Shown: positions 1 to 7,507 of the stretch, one piece after another
How the letters are laid out: each line of letters starts with the position of its first letter
Numbering within the stretch: the stretch's first letter is position 1
Origin: REEB426 sp964551975
Lineage (GTDB): Bacteria > Actinomycetota > Actinomycetes > S36-B12
DNA length: 35,825 bases
Assembly (NCBI GenBank): GCA_964551975.1
Contig: CAZKFI010000021.1
Coordinates: 1-35,825, forward strand
Reading direction: 5' to 3'
Notes under the pieces: model-generated
Databases searched by the model: none
Seen by the model: the letters and a program-made list of their open reading frames with translations, nothing else
What the model was told of the DNA's origin: nothing
Translations under genes and position numbers: made by a program

Positions 1-229
1 CTGCCATCAAGGCGCCATTACCCAAAGACACCTGACCGGACTGGCCCACCAAAATGGCCATGCCGAACATTGCCGTTGCGTACATCGCAGCCTGGGCCAG
101 GTAAAAACTGTAGGTGGGTTCTAGTGCTGAGTTGATAGCCAAGAACACCGCGCCAACAACGAGAACGAGCGCAGCGTGCGTGAGCATCTGTGCGGCCGGC
201 CATCGAGTGGCGAATTGTGGTGCACGCAT
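1..229 (-). CDS. livM: LivM-type branched-chain amino acid ABC permease, N-terminal fragment (runs off window)
   Basis: Only the first 76 codons are present; the reading frame stays open to the left edge. The ATG at 229 lies 3 bases after the livH stop, and the purine stretch GAGGGCGG inside the livH end can act as ribosome binding site. The translation has a short basic N-terminus, then hydrophobic segments, then the motif GQSGQVSLGNGALMA, which is the conserved N-terminal signature of LivM permeases. LivM pairs with LivH in the membrane to form the channel of the LIV-type importer powered by LivG and LivF. Identification rests on this motif and on the gene order livG-livF-livH-livM. The substrate (branched-chain amino acids, amides or urea) cannot be told from this fragment. 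Confidence 0.85.
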   Translation of the reverse strand, partial: MRAPQFATRWPAAQMLTHAALVLVVGAVFLAINSALEPTYSFYLAQAAMYATAMFGMAILVGQSGQVSLGNGALMA

Positions 230-232
230 CGC

Positions 233-1111
233 CTACACCGCCCTCGAGTGATGATGCCCAAACACGCCCTCAGGCTTCAAGAGCAAGTTCAGTGCTAGCA
301 AGACAAGAGCAACCAATGCACTGTTCCCCGAGTCGCTGTATCCGGTAACCAGTGACAGGACCAGTCCCGTGCCGATACCGAAGGCAACTGCCCCGACGAG
401 ACTGTCCAGTCCACCAATGACTGCTGCCGTGAATGCGAAGATCAGCAGGATGTCGAGGCTGTATGGCGTTACCCCGAACCTCGGAGCGATAAGTACTCCG
501 GCTACCGCACCTATAGACCCCGCGAGTGCCCATCCGAGAGCCAGCATTCGAGATACGCGAATGCCGGATAGTCGGGCTGCGGTGGGATTGAACGCCGATG
601 CCCGCATCATGAGGCCCACGGAGGTCCGCGTGAACATCAGGGAAAGTCCAATGACCAACGCGACCATCACACCGAGCACTAGGACGTCATAGGGAGCGAT
701 GGGCCAGGTACGACCAAAGGCCTCGAACCCAATGATGTCGACCAAGGGTGGGTACGCGCGAGGATCAACGCCCCAGATCATGCTCGCGATCGCCTGCAGC
801 GCGATAAGGACACCGAAGGTCGCAATGATTGCCCCGGAACCGTCCTGCCGCCGAACCGGGCGCATGACCAGCACGTGAACGAGGAGCCCCAGGGCTGCAC
901 CGGCGATGATCGAAACGACCAGAGCGATAAGCCAATTGCCAGTCTGGGTGTACAAGACAAGTGCGACGAACGTGGTCACCATGGCTTGGCCCGCTTGCGC
1001 GAAATTGACCACGCGAGTGGAGCGCCACACAAGAACCAGAGCAATCGCCATCAGGGCGATGACCGCACCACTGGAAATTCCACCAAGGAGGTAGTCGAGG
1101 AAGTCCACCAT
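233..1111 (-). CDS. livH: LivH-type branched-chain amino acid ABC transporter permease
   Basis: A 292-residue, very hydrophobic protein with about eight predicted membrane segments, the usual size for LivH. Family marks are the N-terminal stretch LLGGISSGAVIALMAIALVL followed by VNFAQAG near residue 36, and the cytoplasmic loop around residues 172-185 (RASAFNPTAARLSGI), where the ATPases dock. It should form the membrane channel with LivM and import a small amino-acid-like solute. The ATG at 1111 lies 6 bases past the livF stop, with a purine-rich stretch (GGAGTGAGG) just upstream. No periplasmic-type binding protein (LivK) gene is seen in the window; it may lie beyond livM. The exact ligand is not inferable from sequence alone. 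Confidence 0.9.
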   Translation of the reverse strand: MVDFLDYLLGGISSGAVIALMAIALVLVWRSTRVVNFAQAGQAMVTTFVALVLYTQTGNWLIALVVSIIAGAALGLLVHVLVMRPVRRQDGSGAIIATFGVLIALQAIASMIWGVDPRAYPPLVDIIGFEAFGRTWPIAPYDVLVLGVMVALVIGLSLMFTRTSVGLMMRASAFNPTAARLSGIRVSRMLALGWALAGSIGAVAGVLIAPRFGVTPYSLDILLIFAFTAAVIGGLDSLVGAVAFGIGTGLVLSLVTGYSDSGNSALVALVLLALNLLLKPEGVFGHHHSRAV

Positions 1112-1117
1112 GGCGCC

Positions 1118-1825
1118 TCACTCCGTCCCAAGGTAGACGTGCCGAAGTTCCGGACTCGCGAGCAGTTCCGCAGACGGTCCCTTTCCGGCCACGCGACCGA
1201 GGTTGAGCACGATCCCGGTGGTGGCAATGCGCAACGCCACGCTTGCGTTCTGCTCCACCAGGAGCACAGCCAGGTTGGCCTCTACCGCGAGTCGACCGAC
1301 AAGTTCCAAAATCTGGGTGACGATCAGCGGAGCAAGGCCCAGCGACGGCTCGTCAAGCAGCAAGCACTGCGGATCGCACATCAACGCGCGGCCGATGGCC
1401 AACTGCTGACGCTCACCGCCGCTGAGGGTGGAAGCTGCGAAACGCGCTCGTTCACCCAGCACCGGGAAGAGGTCGACGACCTCATCGTGGCTTGCCGTGC
1501 GGGCACGATGCGGCCGCCACATGCCGCCCAGGCGCAGGTTCTCCTCAACGGTGAGTTCGGGAATCACCGCACGACCCTCGGGCACGAGCGCAACGCCCAT
1601 GCGCACGACCTCCTCGGGTGCACGTCCGGTGATGACCGTGCCGTCGAGTGTCGCCTGGCCGGACAGTGGTCGATTGAGGCCAGCCAGGGTTCGCATGAGG
1701 GTCGACTTACCCGCTCCATTGGCACCGACTACGGCAGTAACTTCACCGCGCGGAACGTTGAACGACACATCGCGCAATGCCGCCACGGCGCCATAGGAGA
1801 CCGAGAGTCCACTGACCTCAAGCAT
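1118..1825 (-). CDS. livF: LivF-type branched-chain amino acid ABC transporter ATPase
   Basis: A 235-residue ABC ATPase. Walker A is GANGAGKST near residue 38, the ABC signature is LSGGERQQLAIGRAL, and Walker B with its catalytic Glu is LLLDEPSLGLAP. The EEVVRMGVALVPEGR region is typical of LivF (FPxLTVEEN-like loop: PELTVEENLRLG). I place the start at ATG 1825 (MLEVSGLSV), which overlaps the livG stop by 8 bases and has GAGGGG about 7 bases upstream. An open frame extends further upstream but would run about 100 bases into livG and lacks family similarity. LivF and LivG hydrolyse ATP at the cytoplasmic face to power LivHM. Confidence 0.92.
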   Translation of the reverse strand: MLEVSGLSVSYGAVAALRDVSFNVPRGEVTAVVGANGAGKSTLMRTLAGLNRPLSGQATLDGTVITGRAPEEVVRMGVALVPEGRAVIPELTVEENLRLGGMWRPHRARTASHDEVVDLFPVLGERARFAASTLSGGERQQLAIGRALMCDPQCLLLDEPSLGLAPLIVTQILELVGRLAVEANLAVLLVEQNASVALRIATTGIVLNLGRVAGKGPSAELLASPELRHVYLGTE

Positions 1826-2612
1826 GGATCGTCCCCTCATCACCGAGGTAGGCGGCCAGCACTGCCGGGTCGTTGCGCACATATTCGGGCGTGCCGGCTG
1901 AGATGACCTTGCCAGCATCAAGCACCCAGATCAGGTCAGTGACCTTCATGACCAATTCCATGTGGTGCTCAACCAACAGAATTGACATGCGCGGTACCCA
2001 GGAGCGCAGCAACTTGGCTAGGTCTTCCATGTCGGCATCGCTAATGCCGCCGGCGGGCTCGTCGAGGAGCAGCACCTTGGGATCACTCACCAATGCCCGA
2101 GCCAACGCCACACGCTTTTGAATCGGGTACGGCAACTCGCTCGGAAGGCGATCGGCTACGTCGCCGATAGCAAGTTCGTCGAGCAGTGCCCGAGCGCGAT
2201 CCTGGATCTGCAACTGCTTGCGGCGACGCCAGGGCGCTGCCAGCGCTGACTCGACCACGCTGGCGTGATCCTGGTGCGCGGCACCCAGCACGACGTTGTC
2301 TAGGGCCGTGAGGGTCGGGAAAAGCCCCACTCCCTGCAGTGTCCGGGCGATCCCCAACTCCGTCAGGTGGTGGGTGTGGATCTTGCGGAGCTTCTTGCCC
2401 TCAAGTCGCACCACGCCGGAGTCGGGGTGCACGAAACCGCAGATAACGTTGAATACGGTCGTCTTCCCGGCCCCATTCGGCCCAATCAGTCCAGTGATCG
2501 TCCCCTCAGGGACACCAATGCTGACCGAATCGAGAATCTGTAGACCACTGAGGTTGACCGACACGTCGACGGTCTGCAGAACAGGGTCCGTCAAGGGCAA
2601 GTGGTACTTCAC
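1818..2612 (-). CDS. livG: LivG-type branched-chain amino acid ABC transporter ATPase
   Basis: A 264-residue ABC ATPase and the first gene of the liv group. Walker A is GPNGAGKTT, Walker B is VLLLDEPAGGISDADMEDL, and the switch histidine lies in LLVEHHMELV. The ABC signature is atypical: where LivG proteins usually read LxYGQQRR, this one reads LPYPIQKRVALARAL. The Gly-Gln pair is therefore replaced by Pro-Ile-Gln, although the flanking residues are normal. The start is a GTG at 2612 with a G-rich stretch (GGGGG) upstream. It lies 35 bases after the rplA stop on the same strand, so it could be read from the ribosomal-protein transcript or from its own promoter; a small hairpin sits in that gap. 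Confidence 0.9.
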   Translation of the reverse strand: MKYHLPLTDPVLQTVDVSVNLSGLQILDSVSIGVPEGTITGLIGPNGAGKTTVFNVICGFVHPDSGVVRLEGKKLRKIHTHHLTELGIARTLQGVGLFPTLTALDNVVLGAAHQDHASVVESALAAPWRRRKQLQIQDRARALLDELAIGDVADRLPSELPYPIQKRVALARALVSDPKVLLLDEPAGGISDADMEDLAKLLRSWVPRMSILLVEHHMELVMKVTDLIWVLDAGKVISAGTPEYVRNDPAVLAAYLGDEGTIHA

Positions 2613-2619
2613 TGCACCC

Positions 2620-2644
2620 CCAAGGATCCGGTGTCGGTCCTTGG
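2620..2644 (-). terminator. Small hairpin between rplA and livG (possible weak terminator or attenuator)
   Basis: The 25-base stretch can form a 7-bp perfect stem (CCAAGGA / TCCTTGG) with an 11-base loop, located between the rplA stop and the livG start. No T-run follows, so it is not a canonical Rho-independent terminator. It could partly separate ribosomal-protein transcription from the transporter genes. This is inference from base pairing only. Confidence 0.3.
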
Positions 2645-2647
2645 ACC

Positions 2648-3367
2648 CTACTCGCCCAGCGCGTCTTCCGCTGTGAGGTTCTTGGTCTTGTTGGGATCCA
2701 CCGGCACACCCGGGCCCATCGTCGCCGACATGGTCGCCTTCTTGACGTAGCGGCCCTTGGCTGCAGACGGCTTCAGGCGCAGTACCTCGTCAAGTGCCGC
2801 GCTGTAGTTCTCAACCAGTTTGACGTCGTCGAAGGACGCCTTGCCGATGGGGAACTGCAAATTGGAGTGCTTGTCGATGCGGAACTCAATCTTGCCGCCC
2901 TTGATGTCCTCGACGGCCTTCGCCACGTCCATCGTCACGGTGCCAGTCTTGGGGTTCGGCATCAATCCACGCGGACCGAGCACCTTGCCCAGGGTGCCGA
3001 CCTTGCCCATCAGGTCTGGGGTGGCAACCGCGGCATCGAAGTCGGTCCAACCGCCAGCAACTTTGGCGATGAGGTCGTCGGAACCCACGTAGTCCGCACC
3101 GGCAGCCCGTGCCTGGTCGGCCTTCTCCCCCGCGGCGAATACCAGCACGCGAGCGGTCTTACCTGTGCCATGCGGGAGCGAAACAGTTCCACGGACCATC
3201 TGGTCGGCCTTGCGGGGGTCGACGCCCAAACGCAGCGAGACCTCCACCGTGGGATCGAACTTGGTTCCTACGCCCTGCTTGATCAGGCGAACCGCCGTCA
3301 AGGGTGAATAGAGGGCATCGCGATCGATGAGTTCTGCTGCCTTGCGATATGCCTTGCTGCGCTTCAT
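2648..3367 (-). CDS. rplA: 50S ribosomal protein L1
   Basis: A 239-residue protein matching bacterial L1 in length and sequence. The N-terminus is MKRSKAYRKAAELIDRD. The signature region GPRGLMPNPKTGTVT lies near residues 130-145, and the C-terminal block KGRYVKKATMSATMGPG is characteristic. L1 binds 23S rRNA at the mobile stalk next to the E site and, in many bacteria, represses its own operon by binding a similar mRNA structure. The ATG at 3367 has GGAG just upstream. An upstream in-frame extension to 3418 covers the rplK-rplA gap and is not conserved, so I do not use it. rplK lies 80 bases upstream. Confidence 0.97.
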   Translation of the reverse strand: MKRSKAYRKAAELIDRDALYSPLTAVRLIKQGVGTKFDPTVEVSLRLGVDPRKADQMVRGTVSLPHGTGKTARVLVFAAGEKADQARAAGADYVGSDDLIAKVAGGWTDFDAAVATPDLMGKVGTLGKVLGPRGLMPNPKTGTVTMDVAKAVEDIKGGKIEFRIDKHSNLQFPIGKASFDDVKLVENYSAALDEVLRLKPSAAKGRYVKKATMSATMGPGVPVDPNKTKNLTAEDALGE

Positions 3368-3395
3368 GACTGCTCCTTCGCAGGTTGTGGTCAGC

Positions 3396-3410
3396 GGGCC
3401 GCGCAGGCCC
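3396..3410 (-). promoter_or_regulatory. GC-only stem-loop in the rplK-rplA spacer
   Basis: The spacer contains GGGCC-TGCGC-GGCCC (minus strand), a 5-bp all-GC hairpin about 30 bases before the rplA start. It could be a processing or translational-control element of the ribosomal-protein mRNA. Resemblance to a real L1-binding fold was not established, so this is only a structural note. Confidence 0.2.
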
Positions 3411-3447
3411 TCCCACATTGCTGATTGTTGTGTAGTGAACTTCCGAA

Positions 3448-3882
3448 CTACGCCGTGACCGTGACGCCCATCTGACGAGCAGTGCCCTCGATGATCCGCA
3501 TAGCTGCCTCGACGTCGTTCGCATTCAGGTCGGGCATCTTGGTTTCGGCGATTTGCCGCAGCTGCTCGGTCGTGATGGTGCCGGCCTTCGCCTTCGGAGG
3601 CGTGCTGGAGCCCTTTTCCAACCCAGCAGCCTTCAGAATCAGACGCGAGGCCGGCGGCGTCTTGAGGATGAAGTCGAAGGACCGATCTTCGTAGACCGTG
3701 ATCTCCACCGGAATGACATTGCCGCGCTGAGTTTCCGTGGCAGCGTTGTAGGCCTTGCAGAACTCCATGATGTTCACGCCGTGCTGACCCAAGGCAGGGC
3801 CAATGGGCGGTGCCGGGTTCGCCTGGCCCGCCTGGATCTGCAGCTTGATCAGGCCAGCGACCTTCTTCTTCTTCGGTGCCAT
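3448..3882 (-). CDS. rplK: 50S ribosomal protein L11
   Basis: A 144-residue protein with the standard L11 architecture. The N-terminal domain begins MAPKKKKVAGLIKLQIQAG, followed by NPAPPIGPALGQHGVNIMEF, the proline-rich stretch whose mutation gives thiostrepton resistance. The C-terminal 23S rRNA-binding domain ends with ARQMGVTV. L11 sits at the GTPase-associated centre and is needed for RelA-type stringent signalling. ATG at 3882 is 30 bases after the nusG stop. The order secE-nusG-rplK-rplA is the usual bacterial one. Confidence 0.97.
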   Translation of the reverse strand: MAPKKKKVAGLIKLQIQAGQANPAPPIGPALGQHGVNIMEFCKAYNAATETQRGNVIPVEITVYEDRSFDFILKTPPASRLILKAAGLEKGSSTPPKAKAGTITTEQLRQIAETKMPDLNANDVEAAMRIIEGTARQMGVTVTA

Positions 3883-3912
3883 GTCAGTTCGTCCTTTACT
3901 CGTTCTTGGCTA

Positions 3913-4644
3913 TCAGGTCTTTTGGATCTGGTTGAAGGCGAGTTCAACCGGTGTCTCACGTCCGAAGATCTCCACCAGGCCGGTGACCTTCTGACCTTCG
4001 ATATTGATCTCGGAGATGGTGGCATGCAGGCTCGCGAATGGCCCATCGACGACGGTCACCGAGTCGCCCACAGAGAAATCGACCACCATGGTTGCCGTCG
4101 GTGCAAGGGACCCGGGGACCGCGGCGGCGGTCGGGCCCACCTTCTTCTCGGGTGCAGGGGCCAGGATCGCCGTGACCTCGTCAAGTGAGAGCGGTGCCGG
4201 CTGGTGGCCGTGTCCAACGAAACCGGTGACCCCCGGTGTGTTGCGCACCGCACCCCATGATTCGTCGGTCAGATCCATGCGAACGAGGACATAGCCGGGG
4301 AACTTGGTGCGCTTCACTAACTTGCGCACCCCCTGCTTGATCTCGGTCACCTCTTCCATGGGCACTTCGACCTGGAAGATGTAGTCCTCAACATTCAGCG
4401 AGATGATGCGCGTCTCGAGGTTGGTCTTGACCTTGTTCTCGAAGCCGGCGTAGGAGTGCACGACGTACCACTCGCCCGGTGCCCGGCGTAGCTGTTCCCG
4501 GAAGGCCGCGATGGGATCGTCGTCTGCGGCAACGTCGACAGTGTCGGCAACGTCGACAACGTCGACAACGTCGGCCACCGGCTCGACGATGAACTCACCA
4601 TCGTCGACCCCATCGGTCTGGCCGAAGCCGTTGGACTCGGACAC
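3913..4644 (-). CDS. nusG: Transcription termination/antitermination factor NusG
   Basis: A 243-residue NusG. Residues 1 to about 55 are an acidic, Val/Asp-rich extension. The NGN domain begins near residue 57 with EWYVVHSYAGFENKVKTNLE and contains FPGYVLVRMDLTDESW. A linker rich in Pro and Ala leads to the KOW domain (VGDSVTVVDGPFASLHATI), and the protein ends ETPVELAFNQIQKT. NusG binds RNA polymerase, promotes processivity and Rho-dependent termination, and couples to ribosomal S10. The acidic extension is known in actinobacterial NusG proteins. The start is GTG at 4644 with AGGGA upstream. The extension is partly encoded by a short tandem repeat, listed separately. Confidence 0.96.
   Translation of the reverse strand: MSESNGFGQTDGVDDGEFIVEPVADVVDVVDVADTVDVAADDDPIAAFREQLRRAPGEWYVVHSYAGFENKVKTNLETRIISLNVEDYIFQVEVPMEEVTEIKQGVRKLVKRTKFPGYVLVRMDLTDESWGAVRNTPGVTGFVGHGHQPAPLSLDEVTAILAPAPEKKVGPTAAAVPGSLAPTATMVVDFSVGDSVTVVDGPFASLHATISEINIEGQKVTGLVEIFGRETPVELAFNQIQKT
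4534..4578 (-). repeat. nusG: Five 9-bp tandem units inside the nusG 5' coding region
   Basis: On the plus strand the units read gtcgacagt, gtcggcaac, gtcgacaac, gtcgacaac, gtcggccac, two of them identical. They keep the reading frame and encode a Val/Asp-rich run (VADVVDVVDVADTVD) in the acidic tail of NusG. Unit number could vary between strains without a frameshift. Confidence 0.8.
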
Positions 4645-4690
4645 GTTCCCTACTTCTCCCTGCTCGAACTTCCCTAGAAACCTTGGACTT

Positions 4691-4939
4691 TCACCCGAAG
4701 ACGAAGAGAACGCCCTGGGTGAAGACGTAATCGAAGGCGGCGATGATGCCGGCCATGATCGACACGAAGACGATCACCACGATCGTGTAGGCGATCAACT
4801 CCTTGCGCGTCGGCCAAATGACCTTGCGCAATTCGGCGACAACCTGGCGCACGAACAGGGCAAATCGGCTGAACAAGCCCTTCCGGCTTGCGCCGGGAGC
4901 CCCGCCGGAGCGGTCGCGCTCGACCTCGGCCTCGGCCAT
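4691..4939 (-). CDS. secE: Preprotein translocase subunit SecE
   Basis: An 82-residue protein: a charged N-terminal part, then the amphipathic SecE block FVRQVVAELRKVIWPTRKEL, then a single membrane helix (AYTIVVIVFVSIMAGIIAAF). This is the single-span SecE form that clamps SecY in the SecYEG channel. I prefer ATG 4939 because AAGGGA lies about 9 bases upstream. A GTG nine codons earlier (4966) has no such site. nusG follows 46 bases downstream, as in most bacteria. Confidence 0.93.
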   Translation of the reverse strand: MAEAEVERDRSGGAPGASRKGLFSRFALFVRQVVAELRKVIWPTRKELIAYTIVVIVFVSIMAGIIAAFDYVFTQGVLFVFG

Positions 4940-4983
4940 CCCTGTCGTTCCCTTCTTCGTGTTCACTTACGTGCCGTACATCG

Positions 4984-5002
4984 TGCTGCCCGGCGCCCAG
5001 CA
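4984..5002 (-). terminator. Weak hairpin between tRNA-Trp and secE
   Basis: TGCTG and CAGCA can pair around a 9-base GC-rich loop, starting 12 bases after the tRNA-Trp 3' end. No T-run follows. It may aid tRNA 3' processing or partial termination before secE. Evidence is base pairing only. Confidence 0.2.
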
Positions 5003-5013
5003 GGTCGCCAGAG

Positions 5014-5086
5014 CAGGGCCGGAGGGACTTGAACCCCCAACCGCCGGTTTTGGAGACCGGTGCTCTACCAATTGAGCTACGACCCT
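5014..5086 (-). tRNA. tRNA-Trp (anticodon CCA)
   Basis: The 73-base stretch folds as a cloverleaf: acceptor AGGGTCG/CGGCCCT, D-arm GCTC...GAGC, anticodon arm CCGGT-CTCCAAA-ACCGG giving anticodon CCA, T-arm with GGTTCAAGT, and discriminator G. The 3' CCA is not encoded (the next bases are CTC), so it must be added. Its place just before secE matches actinobacterial gene order. Confidence 0.96.
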
Positions 5087-5210
5087 TGGGGGGACCGATC
5101 GACTGCCTGCAAGGGCTGCTGCCACGGACCAACCGCGTCGGGGAGTCTACGGGCCATGGTACGGGCCGGTCCAATCGGCCTAGACCAGCGCCATTTGGAA
5201 GGATTGCCCC

Positions 5211-6413
5211 ATGACCTCCCGAGTCTCCGACCGAATTGCCGCAATCACCGAATCCGCCACCCTTGCGGTGGACGCCAAGGCCAAGGCCCTGAAGGCCGCC
5301 GGTCGGCCAGTGATTGGGTTTGGAGCCGGGGAACCGGACTTCCCCACCCCCGCTTACATCGTCCAGGCGGCGGTAGATGCCTGCCGTGAACCCAAGTGGC
5401 ACCGCTATACCCCGGCCGCTGGCCTTCCCGAACTTCGTGAGGCGATCGCCGCCAAGACGAAGCGTGACTCCGGTCTCACCGTGGCGGCGAACCAGGTGCT
5501 GGTCACCAACGGGGGCAAGCAGGCTCTGTACAACGCCTTCGCGACCCTGCTGGATCCAGGCGACGAGGTACTCCTCCAAGCCCCCTACTGGACCACCTAC
5601 CCAGAGGCCATTCGACTGGCCGGCGGGGTACCGGTGATCGTCCACAGCGATGAGGCCACCGGTTATCGGGTCGACGTTGCTGCCCTTGAGGCGGCGCGCA
5701 CCCCACGCACCAAGGTCCTGGTCTTCGTTTCACCTTCCAACCCCACCGGCGCGGTCTACTCCCCTGAGGCGGTTCGCGAGATTGGAGCCTGGGCTGCCGA
5801 GCACGACCTGTGGGTGATCACCGACGAGATCTACGAGCACCTTGTCTACGGCTCAGCCCAGTTCAGTTCGATGCCCGTCGAGGTGCCTGAACTCGTTGAT
5901 CGATGCGTGGTCGTCAACGGGGTGGCCAAGACCTACGCCATGACCGGCTGGCGGGTGGGCTGGATGATCGGCCCCGCCGACATCATCGCCGCGGCCACCA
6001 ACCTGCAATCCCATGCCACCTCCAACGTCGCGAACGTCTCCCAGGTCGCAGCACTGGCTGCGGTCTCCGGGGATCTGTCCGCGGTCGCCGAAATGAAAGT
6101 GGCGTTTGACCGTCGACGCACGCTTATCACCGGCCTGCTCAACGACATTCCTGGCGTGGATTGCCCGCTGCCCGAGGGGGCCTTCTATGTCTACCCCAGT
6201 GTTCGCGCTCTGGTCGGGAAAACACTGCGCGGCCTGCAGATCGAGTCATCGGCTCACCTTGCCGGAATGATCCTGGACGAAGCTGAGGTTGCCGTCGTCC
6301 CAGGCGAGGCCTTCGGAACCCCGGGCTACCTGCGACTGTCGTACGCCACCGCTGATTCGGACATCACCGAGGGTGTCGGGCGCATCACCGCACTCCTCGG
6401 CGAGATCCAATAG
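5211..6413 (+). CDS. aspC: Class I PLP-dependent aminotransferase (aspartate aminotransferase type)
   Basis: A 400-residue fold-type I aminotransferase. Visible landmarks are IGFGAGEPDFPTP (35-47), the NGGKQALYNA cofactor loop (100-109), SPSNPTG (174-180), DEIY (205-208) with the pyridine-ring Asp205, and the Schiff-base Lys240 in NGVAKTYAMTGWRVGW. A C-terminal Arg in GYLRLSYA binds the substrate carboxylate. It most resembles the bacterial AspC/AAT-Ib group, which transfers amino groups between aspartate or glutamate and 2-oxoacids in the cytoplasm. Some members act on prephenate or aromatic acids, so exact specificity is open. GGAAGG lies upstream of ATG 5211. It is divergent from tRNA-Trp and convergent with murB, its usual neighbour in actinobacteria. 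Confidence 0.92.
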   Translation: MTSRVSDRIAAITESATLAVDAKAKALKAAGRPVIGFGAGEPDFPTPAYIVQAAVDACREPKWHRYTPAAGLPELREAIAAKTKRDSGLTVAANQVLVTNGGKQALYNAFATLLDPGDEVLLQAPYWTTYPEAIRLAGGVPVIVHSDEATGYRVDVAALEAARTPRTKVLVFVSPSNPTGAVYSPEAVREIGAWAAEHDLWVITDEIYEHLVYGSAQFSSMPVEVPELVDRCVVVNGVAKTYAMTGWRVGWMIGPADIIAAATNLQSHATSNVANVSQVAALAAVSGDLSAVAEMKVAFDRRRTLITGLLNDIPGVDCPLPEGAFYVYPSVRALVGKTLRGLQIESSAHLAGMILDEAEVAVVPGEAFGTPGYLRLSYATADSDITEGVGRITALLGEIQ

Positions 6414-6490
6414 TCCGCCGGGGGTTTCGTCGATTCCCACGGCTTCGAGTTCTCGATCCCGTCCAAAGGTCGCAGCAGTGAAGTTTCCGA

Positions 6491-7507
6491 TCAGAGTCGG
6501 CACCCGATAAGGCGAGGCTCGGGCTCAAGCCAGACGCCGTGTACTGACGCGACGCGGTTACGGATTGCGGCAGCGACATGCAGCACGTCGGCTGCAGTTG
6601 CACCACCCAGATTCACGATCGCCAAGGTGTGCTTAGTTGACACCGCGGCGGCGCAGTTCGTATCTGGCCGCCAACCCCGATGAATGCCGGCCTGCTCAAT
6701 CAACCAGGCCGCACTGAGTTTGACCTGATCCCCCTCGGGAAACTGTGGGCAGTCAGGCACCGCATGCGCCGGATCCACAATCGGATTGAGAAAGAATGAC
6801 CCGACACTTCTGGTGTCGCAGTCACCCGGATCGATGACCATGCCCTTGCTCGATCGCAACTGCAGTACAACGTCGCGCACCTGACCTACCGGTACTCGTG
6901 CGCCGACCGCGACACCGAGGGCATCCGCTACCTGCGCGAAGCGCACCTCACTCACACCGTCTCGGGAAAGCAGGAAGGTGACCGCAAGCACTACCCAGCG
7001 ATCCACTTCGTCCTTGAGCCTGCTACTTCGGTAGCGGAATCTGCAGTCAGCAGCCGTCAGCGTCTGCATCTGCCCGCTTGAGCGGTCGAGTACGCGCAAA
7101 CTGTGCGCCACCTGAGCGATCTCCTGGCCGTATGCACCAACATTCTGCAGCGGCGTTGCGCCCACCAGGCCAGGGATCCCAGAAAGCGCCTCAATGCCCG
7201 ACCAGCCTTCGGTGACACAGCGTTCAACCACGGCATCCCATGGCTCTCCAGCAGCAACGGTGAGGCGAATGCGGTCACCGTCGGCCCGCTCAACAGTGGA
7301 GCCCGCCGTCGCGATCTGCAGGACCGTGCCATCGAACCCGGCGTCGGCAACCACGATGTTGCTTCCGCCACCCAACAGCAGAAGTGGTTCACCACTGCGA
7401 TCACAATCCTGAATATGTGCCAGGAGCTCGGACTCGGCGGTGACTGCGGCGAACCTGCCTGCCGGACCTCCAACCCCCAGGGTGGTGACCTCGGAAAGAA
7501 GCGTCAC
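6491..7507 (-). CDS. murB: UDP-N-acetylenolpyruvoylglucosamine reductase MurB
   Basis: A 338-residue flavoprotein of peptidoglycan synthesis that reduces UDP-GlcNAc-enolpyruvate to UDP-MurNAc with NADPH. The FAD-binding part shows LLLLGGGSNIVVADAGF (42-58) and GIPGLVGATPLQNVGAYGQE (110-129). The catalytic Arg is in FRYRSSRLK (Arg160), the proton-donor Ser is Ser237 in GSFFLNP, and the C-terminal Glu is Glu328 in WLEPEPRL. The length and the Ser in GSFF fit the type I MurB seen in E. coli and actinobacteria. The GTG start at 7507 overlaps the stop of the upstream glycosyltransferase-like gene by 4 bases (GTGA), implying translational coupling. Confidence 0.95.
   Translation of the reverse strand: MTLLSEVTTLGVGGPAGRFAAVTAESELLAHIQDCDRSGEPLLLLGGGSNIVVADAGFDGTVLQIATAGSTVERADGDRIRLTVAAGEPWDAVVERCVTEGWSGIEALSGIPGLVGATPLQNVGAYGQEIAQVAHSLRVLDRSSGQMQTLTAADCRFRYRSSRLKDEVDRWVVLAVTFLLSRDGVSEVRFAQVADALGVAVGARVPVGQVRDVVLQLRSSKGMVIDPGDCDTRSVGSFFLNPIVDPAHAVPDCPQFPEGDQVKLSAAWLIEQAGIHRGWRPDTNCAAAVSTKHTLAIVNLGGATAADVLHVAAAIRNRVASVHGVWLEPEPRLIGCRL

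Noticed and set aside
875..1906. A 343-codon open frame on the plus strand
   Set aside because: It is antisense to livH and livF, which have clear family motifs. The translation is rich in Arg, His and Gln with no recognisable domain, as expected from a GC-rich shadow frame.
4674..5645. A 323-codon open frame on the minus strand
   Set aside because: It runs through secE, tRNA-Trp and the antisense of the aminotransferase gene. Crossing a tRNA and two confident genes makes it a shadow.
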